From NCBI GenBank assembly GCA_016584305.1, contig JACEEZ010022880.1, positions 629,370 through 693,369 on the forward strand: a DNA stretch of 64,000 nucleotides. Reading direction: 5' to 3'. The DNA comes from Chionoecetes opilio (Eukaryota; Arthropoda; Malacostraca; Decapoda; Majidae). Positions 1-11,052 of this stretch are shown here, one piece after another. A program made the position numbers and the translations under genes. The notes below the pieces were generated by a model, which searched no databases, had not been told where the DNA came from, and worked only from the letters and a program-made list of their open reading frames with translations. How positions within the stretch are numbered: position 1 is the first letter of the stretch; each line of letters starts with the position of its first letter.

Positions 1-810
1 GCTGGTGCTCTTAAGCCTATGAAGTGTAGAAAATCTATAACATGAGAAACTAAACTAGACAACTAGTGACGATGATGCCCTTCCCCACCCCAGTAACCCT
101 GCTGACACCTCTCAGTCACCATTTCGTCACCTCAAGCCTCAAGTCTCAAGTCCTCTTCTATTTTGTTTTGTGAGTACGTGCCCACTTCCAAGTATAATTT
201 AACTTCAATATTCAAGTACTTAAATTTCATATGTATGTGCCCAAAAATCAATTGTAATTGTAATTTAAGACATGGTCAGGATGTGATTTTTGGTCTTAAG
301 AACGTATCTCAACTTATATAATGGGAATCCATGGGAAAATAGGATTTGCTTAATGCACTCTTTTTCCAGAAACGTAACTTGTGTGTTACATGGGGCATAG
401 GTGTAACTTCAACCAAGAGTCGAGACTCCAAGAGTTAAGTGAACAATAGAGAAACAATGTAGTTTCTGCTAAGAGCACTGTAGTACTGAACATGGAACGG
501 AAAGGAGGTCAGCTGTCGCCACATCTCAGCTTGGCTTGGCTTCATTTGTATTAGCTCATGCTATTAGCTTTTGGATTTTTTTTTTTTTTTGGCAGCTAAT
601 AGCTTGTGCTGATACAAATAAAGCTGAGCAGGGCAGAAAGTAATGGACTAAGGAGCAAAAAAGTAGCAGAGAAGCGAATTATAAAAGTAACTTCTATTAT
701 ACGGTTCATAACAGTAAAAAAAAAGAAAAAAAGTATAGAGTCCGTTACTCCATTACTCAAAAAGTAGCTGCATTTGTGACGGAGTAGCAGACCAGTGCCC
801 ACCTATGGAA
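1..810. other. No gene seen; small imperfect fold-back
   Basis: No coding region, RNA gene or known repeat is recognised here. The one structured piece is an imperfect inverted repeat: arms near 525-570 and 594-634, separated by a T-rich loop, with the shared core GCTATTAGCT-like sequence reading towards each other. The stretch 690-780 (short A runs, then GTTACTCC-type sequence) resembles a transposon end but I found no partner for it. Confidence 0.4.
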
Positions 811-814
811 AATA

Positions 815-1078
815 GTACGTGTCGTTCACCCATGGTCTTGTCCACGCGAGTCAGACTCACGATCACCAGTTTCACCCTCCCGGTGCGAGCTTGGAGCTCA
901 TTATTACCGATCTTTGGGTAATGCTGGGACCTCACACACCACACACACCCATCGCCTCATGTGAGGGGGACAGTAACAGCCCGAATTTGTCAGTGAAAAA
1001 TCCCCAGGAGCAGTGAGGATTCGAACTGGCTGTCACAGAATGGCAGGCCAGCACGCTATCAACTTGACCATCGTGGCG
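815..1078 (-). repeat. tRNA-derived SINE (probable)
   Basis: Read on the minus strand from about 1078, the sequence has an A-box-like stretch (TGGTCAAGTTGATAGCG) followed about 40 bases later by a good B box (AGTTCGAATCC), the internal RNA polymerase III promoter of a tRNA gene. It does not fold into a tRNA that I can recognise and continues for about 200 bases of unrelated body, as tRNA-derived SINEs do. The far end is a guess and I could not identify target-site duplications. Confidence 0.5.
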
Positions 1079-1850
1079 GTGTATTAATGAAAATTTGTTT
1101 TATGTAACTGGGACTTGTTTTGCCACCAATGTATAACATGTAATGAATGGGAGCAAACCCATAGGAAGAGAGTAAGATCAGATTTTCTCCACTAAATCTA
1201 GTACATGGTAGATACCATTTGCTGGTGGTGAATGTACTTTTTAGATGATGAAAAAAATTTACAAAATGTAGTTATGTCTTTTATGTCAAGGTCATTAGCA
1301 TTGAGAAGGGCATTTTAGATTGAAAGAACATGCAAGTACCTTTGGTCAAATGAGGTTTGATATAACATGTATCAGTGGGACAAAAGCAGTTGTCCTAGTG
1401 CAATAAAAAATATTGCAGGTAATTGTCTATATAATAAATTGTTCAGATGTCTCAGGTTATTCACGTGTAAAAATAGGAGACAGAGATAGCAAATATTGTA
1501 GAGCAAAGTATGAAAATATCTAAAGCTATATTTTACAGATACAGCATGCTGTATAGACATTAAACCAAGGTAAAAAGCAATAGAAATTAATATGGTTGTG
1601 AAATATCAGAGGCTTGGAGAATATACAAGAATCAGTGTGAGAGGGCGTTCAGAATTTTACAGCTAATAGGATTCATATGATGATGAAGAGGATGATATGA
1701 CAGGAATAACTTGGGCAGTACAGGTTTTGAAAGAAGACATGGTTAGCCCCTTCGCATTCTAGTTACACGTCCTTCGAGAAGTGATGTCTGGAACACCTAG
1801 GACGTGTAAATGGCAGAAAAATATTCGTAAAAAATTGAGAAATAACGCTA

Positions 1851-2553
1851 CAGGAGAACCTCATTTAACCGGCATTTAAAACAACGGCAGCCTCAAAACA
1901 ACGGCACTAATCGACCCAGGCATTTTTTTTTTTTTTTTTTTTTTTTTTTTCTCTCCGGGCCTCCAGCAGGGAGGACCACGGGCTAGCTTGAGCTCGTCAG
2001 AGAGATCCTGTGAAAAAAGAGAGGAGAGTGTTCGTGCTGCTGGCGTGCGACACGAGGACTAGCTTGTCCATCCTGACGAGGAGTGTGGGGCACTCAGCAG
2101 GATAACCCAGGCATTAATTAGGTATAATTATTTCAAAAATTGAGAAAATCTGCAGAAATTTAGTTCAAATTTGGCGGGGTACGCAGGGTTGGCAACCCTT
2201 TCATCCCTTTCACTGGTAAACTCTGGAACTCTCTTCCTGTTTCTAGTTTTCCACTTTCCTATGACTTACATCTTTTCAAAAGAAGAGTAACAAGACACCT
2301 CCCGAACAAAATTGGCTCACCCCTCTTTTTTTTTTTATTCTCTTACTGTCTTCTTTATAGGGACTGGCAACTAAGCGGGCTTTGTGTTACCCATTTTTGT
2401 TGTGCCCTTGGCCAGTTCCTTTGATGTATAAAAAAAAAAAAAAAAAAATGGGATTTTGGGCGATTCCATAAAAGTAACTCTCAAAACAACGGCAAAATGA
2501 GTTATCTGGCATGGGCTCCCCCCCGAGGGTGCCGGATAAACGAGGTTTTCCTG
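1851..2553. mobile_element. TA-flanked pogo-like miniature element, nested
   Basis: The ends are CAGGAGAACCTCATTTA on the left and the complement of CAGGAAAACCTCGTTTA on the right, each bordered by TA (1849-1850 and 2554-2555). CAG..CTG ends with a TA target are typical of the Tc1/mariner superfamily, and the AACCTC motif is seen in pogo/Tigger-type miniature elements. The interior holds a poly-T tract (1922-1950) and a LINE 3' end; no transposase is present. Confidence 0.65.
2196..2447 (+). mobile_element. 5'-truncated LINE 3' end, ending in poly-A
   Basis: This piece matches, base for base over most of its length, the 3' ends of two minus-strand copies at 6590-6915 and 19910-20300. It contains the end of the reverse-transcriptase ORF, an untranslated tail and an 18-base A run at 2430-2447. 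A truncated 5' end plus terminal A run is the usual result of target-primed reverse transcription. It sits inside the miniature element 1851-2553. Confidence 0.7.
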
Positions 2554-2763
2554 TATCTGCTTCATTTTCGGGCATGTGTTCAGTAAGATGATCTCTTTCA
2601 AAATTGATTATCTGGCAACCGTCTGTAAGCCTTCTTGTGATAGTGCGCAGTTCAAATACTCTAGTTGCCTCCCGGCAGTCAGCCTCTTATGGCATGTTGA
2701 GTGGCGGTGTGATTTAAAGGCGGATGTAGAGCCTGCGTTCAGTGCTTCAGCGTGTATTTGTTG

Positions 2764-2771
2764 TATAAAAG
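2764..2771 (+). promoter_or_regulatory. Possible TATA box of the piggyBac-like element
   Basis: TATAAAAG stands upstream of the ORF remnant at 3319, inside the left third of the piggyBac-like element. The distance of about 550 bases would require a long leader or an intron. It may be a chance match. Confidence 0.2.
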
Positions 2772-3318
2772 GTCTGTGTGAATGAACTTTCAGTGCAGAA
2801 ATATGATACTTGTAATGGAAATTAGCTATACATAATTGTGTAACGGTTGGCAACAGAAAATTCAAGCTCATGAACTAAGTTTTTAGCGAATCATAGCCTA
2901 CATAGCCTATTTGTCTGAATGGTTGATGTATGTATTAGCAAAGTGATGATATGCAAAGTGAAAATATGCAGTGCAAATTGATTATTTTGTATGAGATGTT
3001 CCTATGGGTAGATTTTTTTATATATACATATAATCATATACACATTTAGATGCCAATCACCGCGTGTTCGCAACTTCTCTGTGTATGGTTCCGTGAGTAC
3101 AGTGGTAATTTAGTGTCTGGAAAAAAAAACTGAAACAAGCACATCTTCGTTGTGATGCTGGACTGTGTGCGTCTACTTCGAGGTAGTTACGTTATTTGAA
3201 ATATGAAGAAAATGTTGAAAATTACCTTTGTTTCATGAAACGTGGTAAACATATTACAATAGATTTCTATTTCAGGCACATAATTGTGTTACACCGCTAA
3301 GCTACTAGGCTAATTGAA

Positions 3319-3507
3319 ATGTCCCGTCGGTTCTTGACTGCCAGTGACATTCAGACGTCACTCTTTGACGTCACCTCAAGTGAGGAGGAATCAGATCTTG
3401 AATGAGGATCTGATGAGCAATCCGATGAAGAGACAATGTCATTTGAGTATGGGGTTGACCTTCCGTCTTCCCACCGCCTTCATCTCCGGGCACTCCTATC
3501 AGCTGGA
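3319..3507 (+). pseudogene. Broken N-terminal ORF of piggyBac-like transposase (tentative)
   Basis: From ATG 3319 the frame reads MSRRFLTASDIQTSLFD and then a run rich in Ser, Glu and Asp. A TGA at 3403-3405 interrupts it, after which the same frame continues with further acidic sequence (SDEQSDEE) to a stop at about 3507. Acidic, low-complexity N termini ahead of the catalytic domain are common in piggyBac transposases, and the ORF lies in an element with piggyBac-type ends. I see no catalytic aspartates or C-terminal cysteine-rich domain. The assignment depends mainly on the element ends. Confidence 0.4.
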
Positions 3508-3769
3508 TGAGTCTCTCTCTGACCTGACTGGTGCCACTCAGCCACCGCTACCTTCTATTGCAGACAATACCCTGTCCAGTGTGGATATAATATTCTATAT
3601 AACTTTCGTTTATATTTTCCAAACCAACTAACCAAAATATATAGTGTGTAAATATTTTACTGTTAGTAGATGGTCAAGTTTACATGGACATATCTCAAGA
3701 AATATTGCCTATACGAATATTCTGAAGACATCCCTGAACTGCTAATGAAAATCTGTGTTTATTTACATA

Positions 3770-4506
3770 CACACAAACCTCGATTTCCCAGACCTCCATT
3801 TCCCGGACATCGGATTTGCCGGACAAAATCCGAGGTCTGGGGATATGTCAGAGTCCCAGACTTTTTTCTTCTTTTTTTTCTTGTTTTTTTACGTTGAAAT
3901 GCCTGGTCCTGTTCGTAAATTGACAAAGTTGTCCGGCGGTCCGAGCATCTCCTGTCACCCCTGGTCAGTGTCCGGGCCTCCCGCCAGGTGGCAGCATGCT
4001 CAGCGGTCGTATTGTTTACATTTGGGCACACGACACTCACGGTTCACCTGCACACCCTCCGTCAGTCCCCTGACTCCCACTGCCCCTGGTGCAGGAACAT
4101 CTCTGAGACTATTGAACACTTTCTGCTGCCTCCCGCCAGGTGGCAGCATGCTCAGCGATCGTATTGTTTACATTTGGGCACACGACACTCACGGTTCACC
4201 TGCACCGCCTCCGTTAGTCCCCTGACCCCAACTGCCCCTGGTGCAGGAATGTCTCTTGAGACTAATGAACACTTTCTGCTGCCTCCCGCCAGGTGGCAGC
4301 ATGCTCAGCGGACGTAAAAGTACGCGGCGGGGTAGTTGATATTGGCGGTTGCCGGACAGTAAATACTAGAGTAGGATAAACGTCAGGGGGTGGGTAATGG
4401 CATCGGATTTTTTTTTTTTTTTTTTTTTTTAAGGATAATTCCTGGAATTTTGCGATTCCCGGACCAGTGCTCCCCCCTATTAGTCTGGGAAAACGAGGTT
4501 TGTGTG
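3770..4506 (+). mobile_element. TA-type miniature element carrying a LINE C-terminal fragment (copy X)
   Basis: Terminal inverted repeats CACACAAACCTCG / CGAGGTTTGTGTG are bordered by TA on both sides (3768-3769, 4507-4508). The uninterrupted target is preserved in the second piggyBac-like copy near 22270, confirming the boundaries. The first part contains several TTTCCCGGAC / CCGGAC motifs; then comes sequence that translates, with breaks, to the C-terminal end of a non-LTR retrotransposon protein, including CPWCR at 4081-4095 followed by an SETIEHF-type stretch. An inverted copy with the same composite structure lies at 6930-7372. Confidence 0.65.
3976..4317 (+). repeat. 152-bp tandem duplication, about 2.2 units
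   Basis: Units begin with CCTCCCGCCAGGTGGCAGCA at about 3976, 4128 and 4281. Each contains the LINE-derived C-terminal fragment. The minus-strand relative at 6930-7372 has only one unit, so the duplication arose in this copy. Confidence 0.8.
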
Positions 4507-5189
4507 TACTAGGAAAAATTACTTCAGTGAGAAAAGTTTCGAGAAAAGACATTGAAAGAAAACAAGAACAAAACAAGAAAGACATTGGGAACTTGCTAGC
4601 CTATCCATAATTATCAGACTTTTAATAAACAAATCAAGAAAAATTCACCCAAAAAAGTTTTTGACATAGTACTAAAAGGTTACATTCATTTTCTTTATTT
4701 TCAGGAGCTCTACAGTGAAACAAAACTCAAAGCTGTATCATAAAACATTGCTGAAAAAATCGAAGTAAAAAGTGGGATTGTTTGGCAAGAAATATTTAGT
4801 TTACACTATTTTTTGCACTCATTTATCAGAAAACTAATTATTTTAATGGAAAACTTGATATAATTCTGCTTCTTTTGGTATACATCATGTCAAAAGTTTT
4901 CTCAGAATGTTTTTTACTGGCGAAGAGTTTAAATCAATTTACTTGTTTATGCACATATATTCAGTCTAATAATGGCATTTATTTAGTGTGCTTTACAGTT
5001 GTTTATGTGATATTCTTATAGAACAAACATCTCCAAAGATAACAGTATAACATTTATACCGACAAGCGTATTTGGTAGGGGGCTAAATACACTGGAAAGT
5101 AAACTTTTTTGCACGTAAATAAACACTTCTGAGGGCCTCTCGCACTGGAAAGAATTCATAAATATAATTACGGAATGCGAAGGGGTTAA

Positions 5190-5842
5190 TAGATTAAGCG
5201 CAATGAAAGTAGTCAACCCTCAATTTAATGGACTGATAGTGGGAATGGGTGTCTGTTGATGCTTAGTCTGTTAAGTTGGATATAATATTTTTTTTGCTTT
5301 TTTCATGTGGATAAGCCTTCACAATTGTTTGTCTATTTTTCCTCACACTTGTTTGCCGCCTTTCTTTGTATGGTTTAGACCACTTCTGGTCTTTCACAAC
5401 AAGGATCCACACACACCCACTCCACTTCCTCACCTACAGGAATGAAGGATTGCCACCATCAGCTCCAGCCACGATTTTCGAAGTCTTAAATCCTCAACTT
5501 ATATGCCTTACCTATTCTCAGCTAGATGAACATGGGCTTATAGTGTGAAAGAAGACAGCCCAAATTTTCTTCTTCCTGGTGATTCAATTCTGCATCCTCA
5601 TGGACCTCACAGTCCTCTGTGGTGAACCAAGCATGCTAACCACTACACTTCTAAACTGTTATATACACTACTATATAGTATTGAATTATGTTATGATGAA
5701 GAATATGTAATACATACATATTTAATGCAGTGTAGTCGAATAATAATTTGTTGTGTGTTAATGTCTTATATCACAATTTGTCCAGTCTTGTTAAATCAAA
5801 AACCCATCAAATCGGGGTCGACTAATTTGAGGATTTCCTGTA
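5190..5842. other. No gene seen
   Basis: AT-rich sequence between the piggyBac-like element and the next miniature element. Short ORFs here show no recognisable motif. Confidence 0.4.
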
Positions 5843-6391
5843 CAGTAAACCCTCACTATAATGAACCAATTGGGGGGAAGGGGGTGACGTTATATCCAAA
5901 AGTCCGCTATATCCGAGGGATCCGAACTTTTCGCATATATCAAACTTTATTCGTTATATGAGGTGAAAGTTTGCTATTTCTGGCCATTTCCGTGTATAAT
6001 GAACATTGTTTGTAGCATTAGATGAAAGTTCATATACTTACGTACATGAAGCCATCACAAATACTACACGCATTTAGGGAAATTAAAACAATACGTAGTG
6101 AGGCACAGGAGGCAGGCAACGTGGTCAGGCACGGGAGGACGCGAGCGGAAGTGTTTACGATCTAGCAGACAAAGCTAGACTGATCGGTGCACATTCACGT
6201 ACCGCTTGGTCGGCTTTGTTTTCCCTGCCACCGACCGACCTGCGTGTACATGTTCGGCTGGCTAACCACCGAACCAAACCCCACATTTACGGAACTTATT
6301 AGGTTAATCCCCGCATATATCGGACTGGCAGAAAAAGTTCGTTAAAGCTGAAATGTGTTATATAGAGGTCTGTAAAAGCGAGGGTTTACTG
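5843..6391. mobile_element. pogo-like miniature element, 549 bp
   Basis: Ends CAGTAAACCCTC / GAGGGTTTACTG, bordered by TA (5841-5842, 6392-6393). The sub-terminal parts repeat TATATCCGA / TATATCGGA-like words in opposite orientation. No transposase is present. Confidence 0.75.
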
Positions 6392-6589
6392 TACTTCTGT
6401 TTAATGGGAGCGGCCGATGGGGGTCATGGGAAACATAACTTACTGTGAAATATTTTTGTGGCTTTGCTATGTAGATATTATTGTGCATCTGGTCAGTATT
6501 TTACATCTATATTCACCATATCTGCAAATATAACCCCTACGCTCTGCATGCTTTCGCCTTGTAAAGTAGCTTGTGTGAAGTTTTATGTA

Positions 6590-6915
6590 CATTTTTTTTT
6601 TACATCATGAGGGACTGCCTAAGAGCAAAAAAAAAAAAAGTTACACAAAGCCTGCTAGCTGCCAGACCCTATAAAGAAAAAAGGAGATTTTCAAAATGAG
6701 GGTTGATCAATTTTGTTCGGGAGGTGTCTTGACCCTCTTTGAAAATATTTAGGACGTAAAAAGGTGGAAAAATAGAAACAGGGAGAGAGTACCAGTTTAC
6801 CAGTAAAAGGGATGAAAGAGTGAAGATACTGATTAATTCTTGGATTAGGAAGAAGGACAGAATAAGAAGAAAGTTTTGTTAAGCGAGGTCACGGGAGGGT
6901 GGAAGGCATGCAATA
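6590..6915 (-). mobile_element. LINE 3' end, truncated
   Basis: Same family as 19910-21574 and 2196-2447, on the minus strand. The A-run end lies at about 6590 (seen as T). It directly abuts a different LINE-derived piece at 6930, so two insertions are joined here. Confidence 0.7.
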
Positions 6916-6929
6916 TGAGAATATATTCG

Positions 6930-7372
6930 AGAAGGCATAGATGCTACACAGCATCGCCACTACACACAGCCGCCGCCAGCAGGGTGGGCAGGTCACAGGT
7001 GGCGACGTTCAGGGTGAGGAGTTGAGAGCGTAGCACTACACGGTGGGAGTGGAAGCGCGGACACTGCAGCAATGTGTTCAATAGTCTCAGAGACGTTCCT
7101 GCACCAGGGGCAGTGGGAGTCAGGGGACTGACGGAGGTGGTGTAGGTGAACCGTGAGTGTCGTATTCCCAAATGTAAGCAATACGACCGCTGAGCATGCT
7201 GCCACCTGGCAGGAGGCGCGGACACTGACCAGGGGTGACAGGAGACGCTCAGACCCCCGGACAACTTTGTTGATTTATGGTCTGGACTAGGCATTTATCC
7301 GGGACTCGGCATATCCCCGGACCTCGGAGTTTGACCGGCAAATCAGATATCCGGGAAAACGAGGGTTGTGTG
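6930..7372 (-). mobile_element. TA-type miniature element with LINE fragment, partial (copy Y)
   Basis: Inverted relative of 3770-4506: reading from 7372 on the minus strand it begins CACACAACCCTCG after TA (7373-7374), passes through the same CCGG-rich portion and then the same LINE C-terminal fragment (CPWCR codons near 7101-7115). Here the LINE part runs further, to an LQCPRFHSHR-like and then a Leu-rich stretch near 6960. The second terminal repeat is missing. Confidence 0.6.
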
Positions 7373-7579
7373 TACAAGCAAAGTATATAAGAAACATTAA
7401 TGTAACACCAAAGTGTGTTGATGCCTGAGATACAACACTTTCTATCGACCAAGACCGTGCAAACACGTGGGCTTAATCACCAGCACCCCCTCCCTCCCTT
7501 TTTATTTTTAGCCACCTGTGTGTTCACACGTCTGGCAGCGTATTTGCAGACAGTTTTTGAAGATTATTATATACACAAG

Positions 7580-8034
7580 TAGAAAATGCTTCAGGGTAGC
7601 CCTGAAGATATGAAAAAAGGAAGATGACTCTTGCGAGTGTTGTTTTGTAGATCAAGAAGTGTCAAGAAGGGAAACAAGGCTAGTGTGGACATGGGAAAGA
7701 TTGCGAAAGAATAGAAACAAGGTGGCAAAGATGCCTTTGGACATGAGAAAGATTTGGAAAGGAAAGAAACTAGGTGTCACTCAACATTTGTCCTTTGCCG
7801 ACTGATACCACTCGTGGTAGGACAAATGTTGAGCGACACCTAGTTTCTTTCCTTTCCAAATCTTTCTCATGTCCAAAGGCATCTTTGCCACCTTGTTTCT
7901 ATTCTTTCGCAATCTTTCCCATGTCCACACTAGCCTTGTTTCCCTTCTTCTTGACACTTCTTGATCTACAAAACAACACCCGCAAGTCTTCTTCCCTTTT
8001 TCATGTCTTCAGGGCTACCCTGAAGCATTTTCTA
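7580..8034. repeat. 455-bp fold-back, arms about 215 bp
   Basis: Sequence from 7580 to about 7794 is repeated almost perfectly in inverse orientation from about 7818 to 8034, leaving a loop of about 23 bases (7795-7817). The tips read TAGAAAATGCTTCAGGG. No ORF with recognisable content. A non-autonomous fold-back transposon is the likely origin; target duplications were not established. Confidence 0.85.
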
Positions 8035-8305
8035 CTAGTTTCTCTCCTTTTCCAGGTGAAATGTTGAAGCCGACGTTTCAGGCACAACTAAGCGTGCGCG
8101 CACAACCAGATGGGTGTCTCAGTACTAAACTTTGACGATCGTTTTCGAATATTGGAATTGAGAAATCGAATAAACTACGATTTTGTCCATCTGGAGCACG
8201 ACGAGAGCTTTCGAATGAGCTATAGAACGGCCCCAGGCGACCACCACAGCGTTCGTTAGAAGCGCGGACAAATTTTCTCCAGGACACTTTCCTCTCTACC
8301 GAGTC

Positions 8306-8340
8306 ATCTCGGGCAGGGGTTTTTATCACCCCTGCCCGAT
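8306..8340. repeat. Short perfect hairpin
   Basis: TCGGGCAGGGGT is followed after a short T/A loop by its exact complement. There is no T run or other sign of a terminator and no adjacent gene, so no function is claimed. Confidence 0.4.
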
Positions 8341-8514
8341 ATGATATGGCAGTAGGATTCATGACTTTCTTGTAGTAATACTCTACCTGAATTACAAGAA
8401 TAGTATACCTCACTATTTTCTACAATATTATTTATCCAATAGGAGACACATTAGAGTATTGAGGTTATTGTATTTATATATGCTAAAAATGTACTTAATA
8501 TGGAGATTGAAGTA

Positions 8515-9361
8515 CAGTAAATCCTCTCTAATTCGAACTGTTTCAGGCCAAGTTCAAATTTTTCAACAACTTTCCAACTTTTCATAATCCGAACTGAAGT
8601 TTGAATTGTCAGTTATCTGCAGCATCTTCCACCTCCTCTGTGCCATCCACTTCGTCAGCTAGCCTCCACATTGCCTCCAACACATTAAGCACCTCAAGCA
8701 CTGAAGACCTTACTTACCTTACAAATCCCCAGTGACACCTGAAAGGGCTGCGTTCAGTAGCGGTCACTCCCCCCGCACCCACCCTACTGAATGATGATAC
8801 TGAACGCTTCACAATTTACATTGCTACCAAAAAAGCAGCTGCCGAAATGTATCTGTGGCTATTCTTATTGTTGCAGAATAACTTGCTGATGACCCTGTAT
8901 TTCATGCAGCAGAAGTTATAGCAGCAGGAAATTAAATATTAAAGAGGCAAAATGAAGATAGCAAAGAGAGGCTTTCTTAGCTCTTTGTTTGCATACCCTT
9001 ATTGTGGCACGAGCTGGCAACTCAGTAGCGATCCACCTCCCAGACCTATAGTGCGGGGGTAGCTTGCACCAAGCACGCTGTATACCTACGTCACCGTGAG
9101 CCTCCGTGTGCACCCGTGTACGTTGCATTACTGAACGCAGCCTTTGCCTGGACGCTATCAGTGACGCCCGAGTGCTCAGTGTACAGTAGTATTGCATTTC
9201 AAGACTTTAGTATTAGCCATGTTTTGGTAAGTACAAGTAATACGATCTGTGCTGTTTTGGCATGTTTGAGCGAGTTCTTATTGTGTAGGAGGGCTAGAGG
9301 TAACCATCGGATAATTCGACCCAGGTCTCCCCCTAATTAGTTTGAATTTGAGAGTTTACTG
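8515..9361. mobile_element. pogo-like miniature element, 847 bp
   Basis: Ends CAGTAAATCCTCTC and the complement of CAGTAAACTCTCAAA, bordered by TA (8513-8514, 9362-9363). Sub-terminal AATTCGAAC-type words face each other. The interior has no transposase that I recognise. Confidence 0.7.
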
Positions 9362-9363
9362 TA

Positions 9364-10150
9364 TATGTGATATTCTTATGGATCATTTATAATTATATAA
9401 AAGTAGCTTCATGCCAGAGGTTGTTATATAGAAAAATTTATTAAGAATGAATAGTCACCCATGGTGCCCGCACTAGCGAACGGAAAAAATGGGCAAATAT
9501 TAGTACATGGTAACTCTGACCTCTTGTCTATTCTCGTATTGAATAATAATGGCAATGCATATAGTACTGCTGAAAATGTAGTTATATCAGCCAGAAACAG
9601 TTACGTTAGGCTAAATCAGATTAGGTTAGCGTTAGGGTTTCACTTCCCGCTGCTACCTGGCCTACTTGAACCACAAACAGCCACATTAGCAGCAACAGAT
9701 GACATAATCAAGCCAAACTCAGATAGAAACCGGAAGATTTACATACAATTGAGGTACTCGCACCCTCAGAGTTGAGTTCTTGGAGTTGTTTCATAAGAAC
9801 ATAAGGAAACTACAAGAGGTCGTGAGACCTACACGTGGTAGTTACTGTAAAGTTTAGGGCTGCGAGGGTCCGTTGAGGAACCATATGAGCCCTGGTAATG
9901 TCCTATGGTGCTATCACAGACGTGGTAGTTGATCAGTCTTCTTCAGGAAGACACAGGTAAGGCTGATGACATGTCGTCATGAGGGGTGGATGGACGCCCG
10001 CCGCCGCCAGTAGGTGGCGCAGGAGTCTCTCCGTTTTATCTTGATATTGAGTTGAGAGTCACTAGCAAAGACTTAGTGAAACCTTTGGTTCTGCACCACA
10101 TATACCTGTCGTTAGAAGCAAAAAGGGGAAGCAAAACTAGGAGTTCCCTT
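9364..10150. other. No gene; partial dispersed repeat at about 9790-9960
   Basis: The stretch starting CATAAGAACATAAGG and containing CCTACACGTGG resembles sequence at 61440-61720 in this window, so it is a dispersed repeat, type unknown. The rest is unassigned. Confidence 0.35.
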
Positions 10151-10156
10151 TTCCCC

Positions 10157-10330
10157 TCCTACCTCCACAAACACTAAATGGTGCACTGCACAGCTCGGTA
10201 ACTGCCGCAAACCCATCGCTGGGTGACTCCCAACTCAAATCAAGCTTAACTTGATCTTCAGTTGGGAGTCTAGCAGCGATGGGTCTGCGGCAGTTACCAT
10301 GCTGTACAGTGCACCATGTGGAGGTAGGAG
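10157..10330. repeat. Inverted repeat, arms about 84 bp
   Basis: The left arm (10157-10240) and the right arm (10246-10330) are complementary with a few mismatches, with almost no loop. A second small hairpin with CCCCTCATAAACC arms follows at 10365-10400. Confidence 0.75.
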
Positions 10331-10757
10331 GGATAAAGATTTGATAAAATGAGGGGATAACCCCTCATAAACCAAACAGATTTCGGTTTATGAGGGGCGT
10401 CGTTTGGTCAAACAAAGTTAACTATGTACAGTATTGTAGAGGGTAGTAGGTACTGTATATAGGCAGGCAAGTATACTAACATGTGAGCACACGAGTGAGT
10501 AGAACACACAATGTAAACCGACACGCACGGGCCAGCCAACATGTTCGGTCAGCTCATCAATCGCCCCATATGCCAAACTAGAGAGTGGTATATCAGACTT
10601 GTTTGAAGGCTCAAGGAAGCAAATAGTTGAAAGAAGTATTTCTGGAAATTATGCTGCTAATCAATATTTTTCCTTTTAGATAACCTTTTGAATAATAATT
10701 AGAACAGGACAAATATCCTAGATAGATAGATAGAACGAAGAAACAAATATCCTAGAC

Positions 10758-11044
10758 CAGTGGTTCTCAACTGGTGGTCCATGATAACTTTTTTAGTGGT
10801 CCACAGGATGTTCACGATATTTGGAAATGAACTGAAATATATATGAAGCCCAAATGTTAACTATTTTATTTATTTCTGAAAATTCCATTTACTTTATATT
10901 TACAGGATATATATATATATTACCTTTACCTACCTTTAAAATCTACCCTTATTCATCATATTTCTTAGTCAAAAAGGAGATGGTCCATTATTTTTTTTCA
11001 ATTGGACTAGTGGTCCATGGCTTGAAACAAGTTGAGAACCACAG
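10758..11044. mobile_element. hAT-type miniature element, 287 bp
   Basis: The ends read CAGTGGTTCTCAACT and the complement GTTGAGAACCACAG, typical of hAT transposons. They are bordered by a perfect 8-bp direct duplication, TCCTAGAC, at 10750-10757 and 11045-11052; 8 bp is the hAT target length. GGTCCATG-type words recur near both ends. Too short to encode a transposase. Confidence 0.9.
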
Positions 11045-11052
11045 TCCTAGAC

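Larger units (their letters stand above)
1747..5185 (+). mobile_element. piggyBac-like DNA transposon, degenerate, with two nested insertions
   Basis: The left end reads CCCCTTCGCATTC directly after TTAG (1743-1746) and the right end reads GAATGCGAAGGGG directly before TTAA (5186-5189). Inverted ends starting with a C run and a TTAA target are the hallmarks of the piggyBac superfamily. A second, shorter copy on the other strand (21579 to about 22490) matches the 3' two fifths, which shows that this is a real repeat. Inside are a TA-type miniature element (1851-2553, itself hit by a LINE tail), a broken acidic N-terminal ORF (3319-3507) and another TA-type element (3770-4506). The transposase catalytic domain was not found, so this copy is dead or non-autonomous. 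TTAG in place of TTAA on the left is presumably a mutation. Confidence 0.65.

Noticed and set aside
1020..1078. A functional tRNA gene on the minus strand
   Set aside because: A and B boxes are present but no cloverleaf could be formed, and the similarity continues into a SINE-like body.
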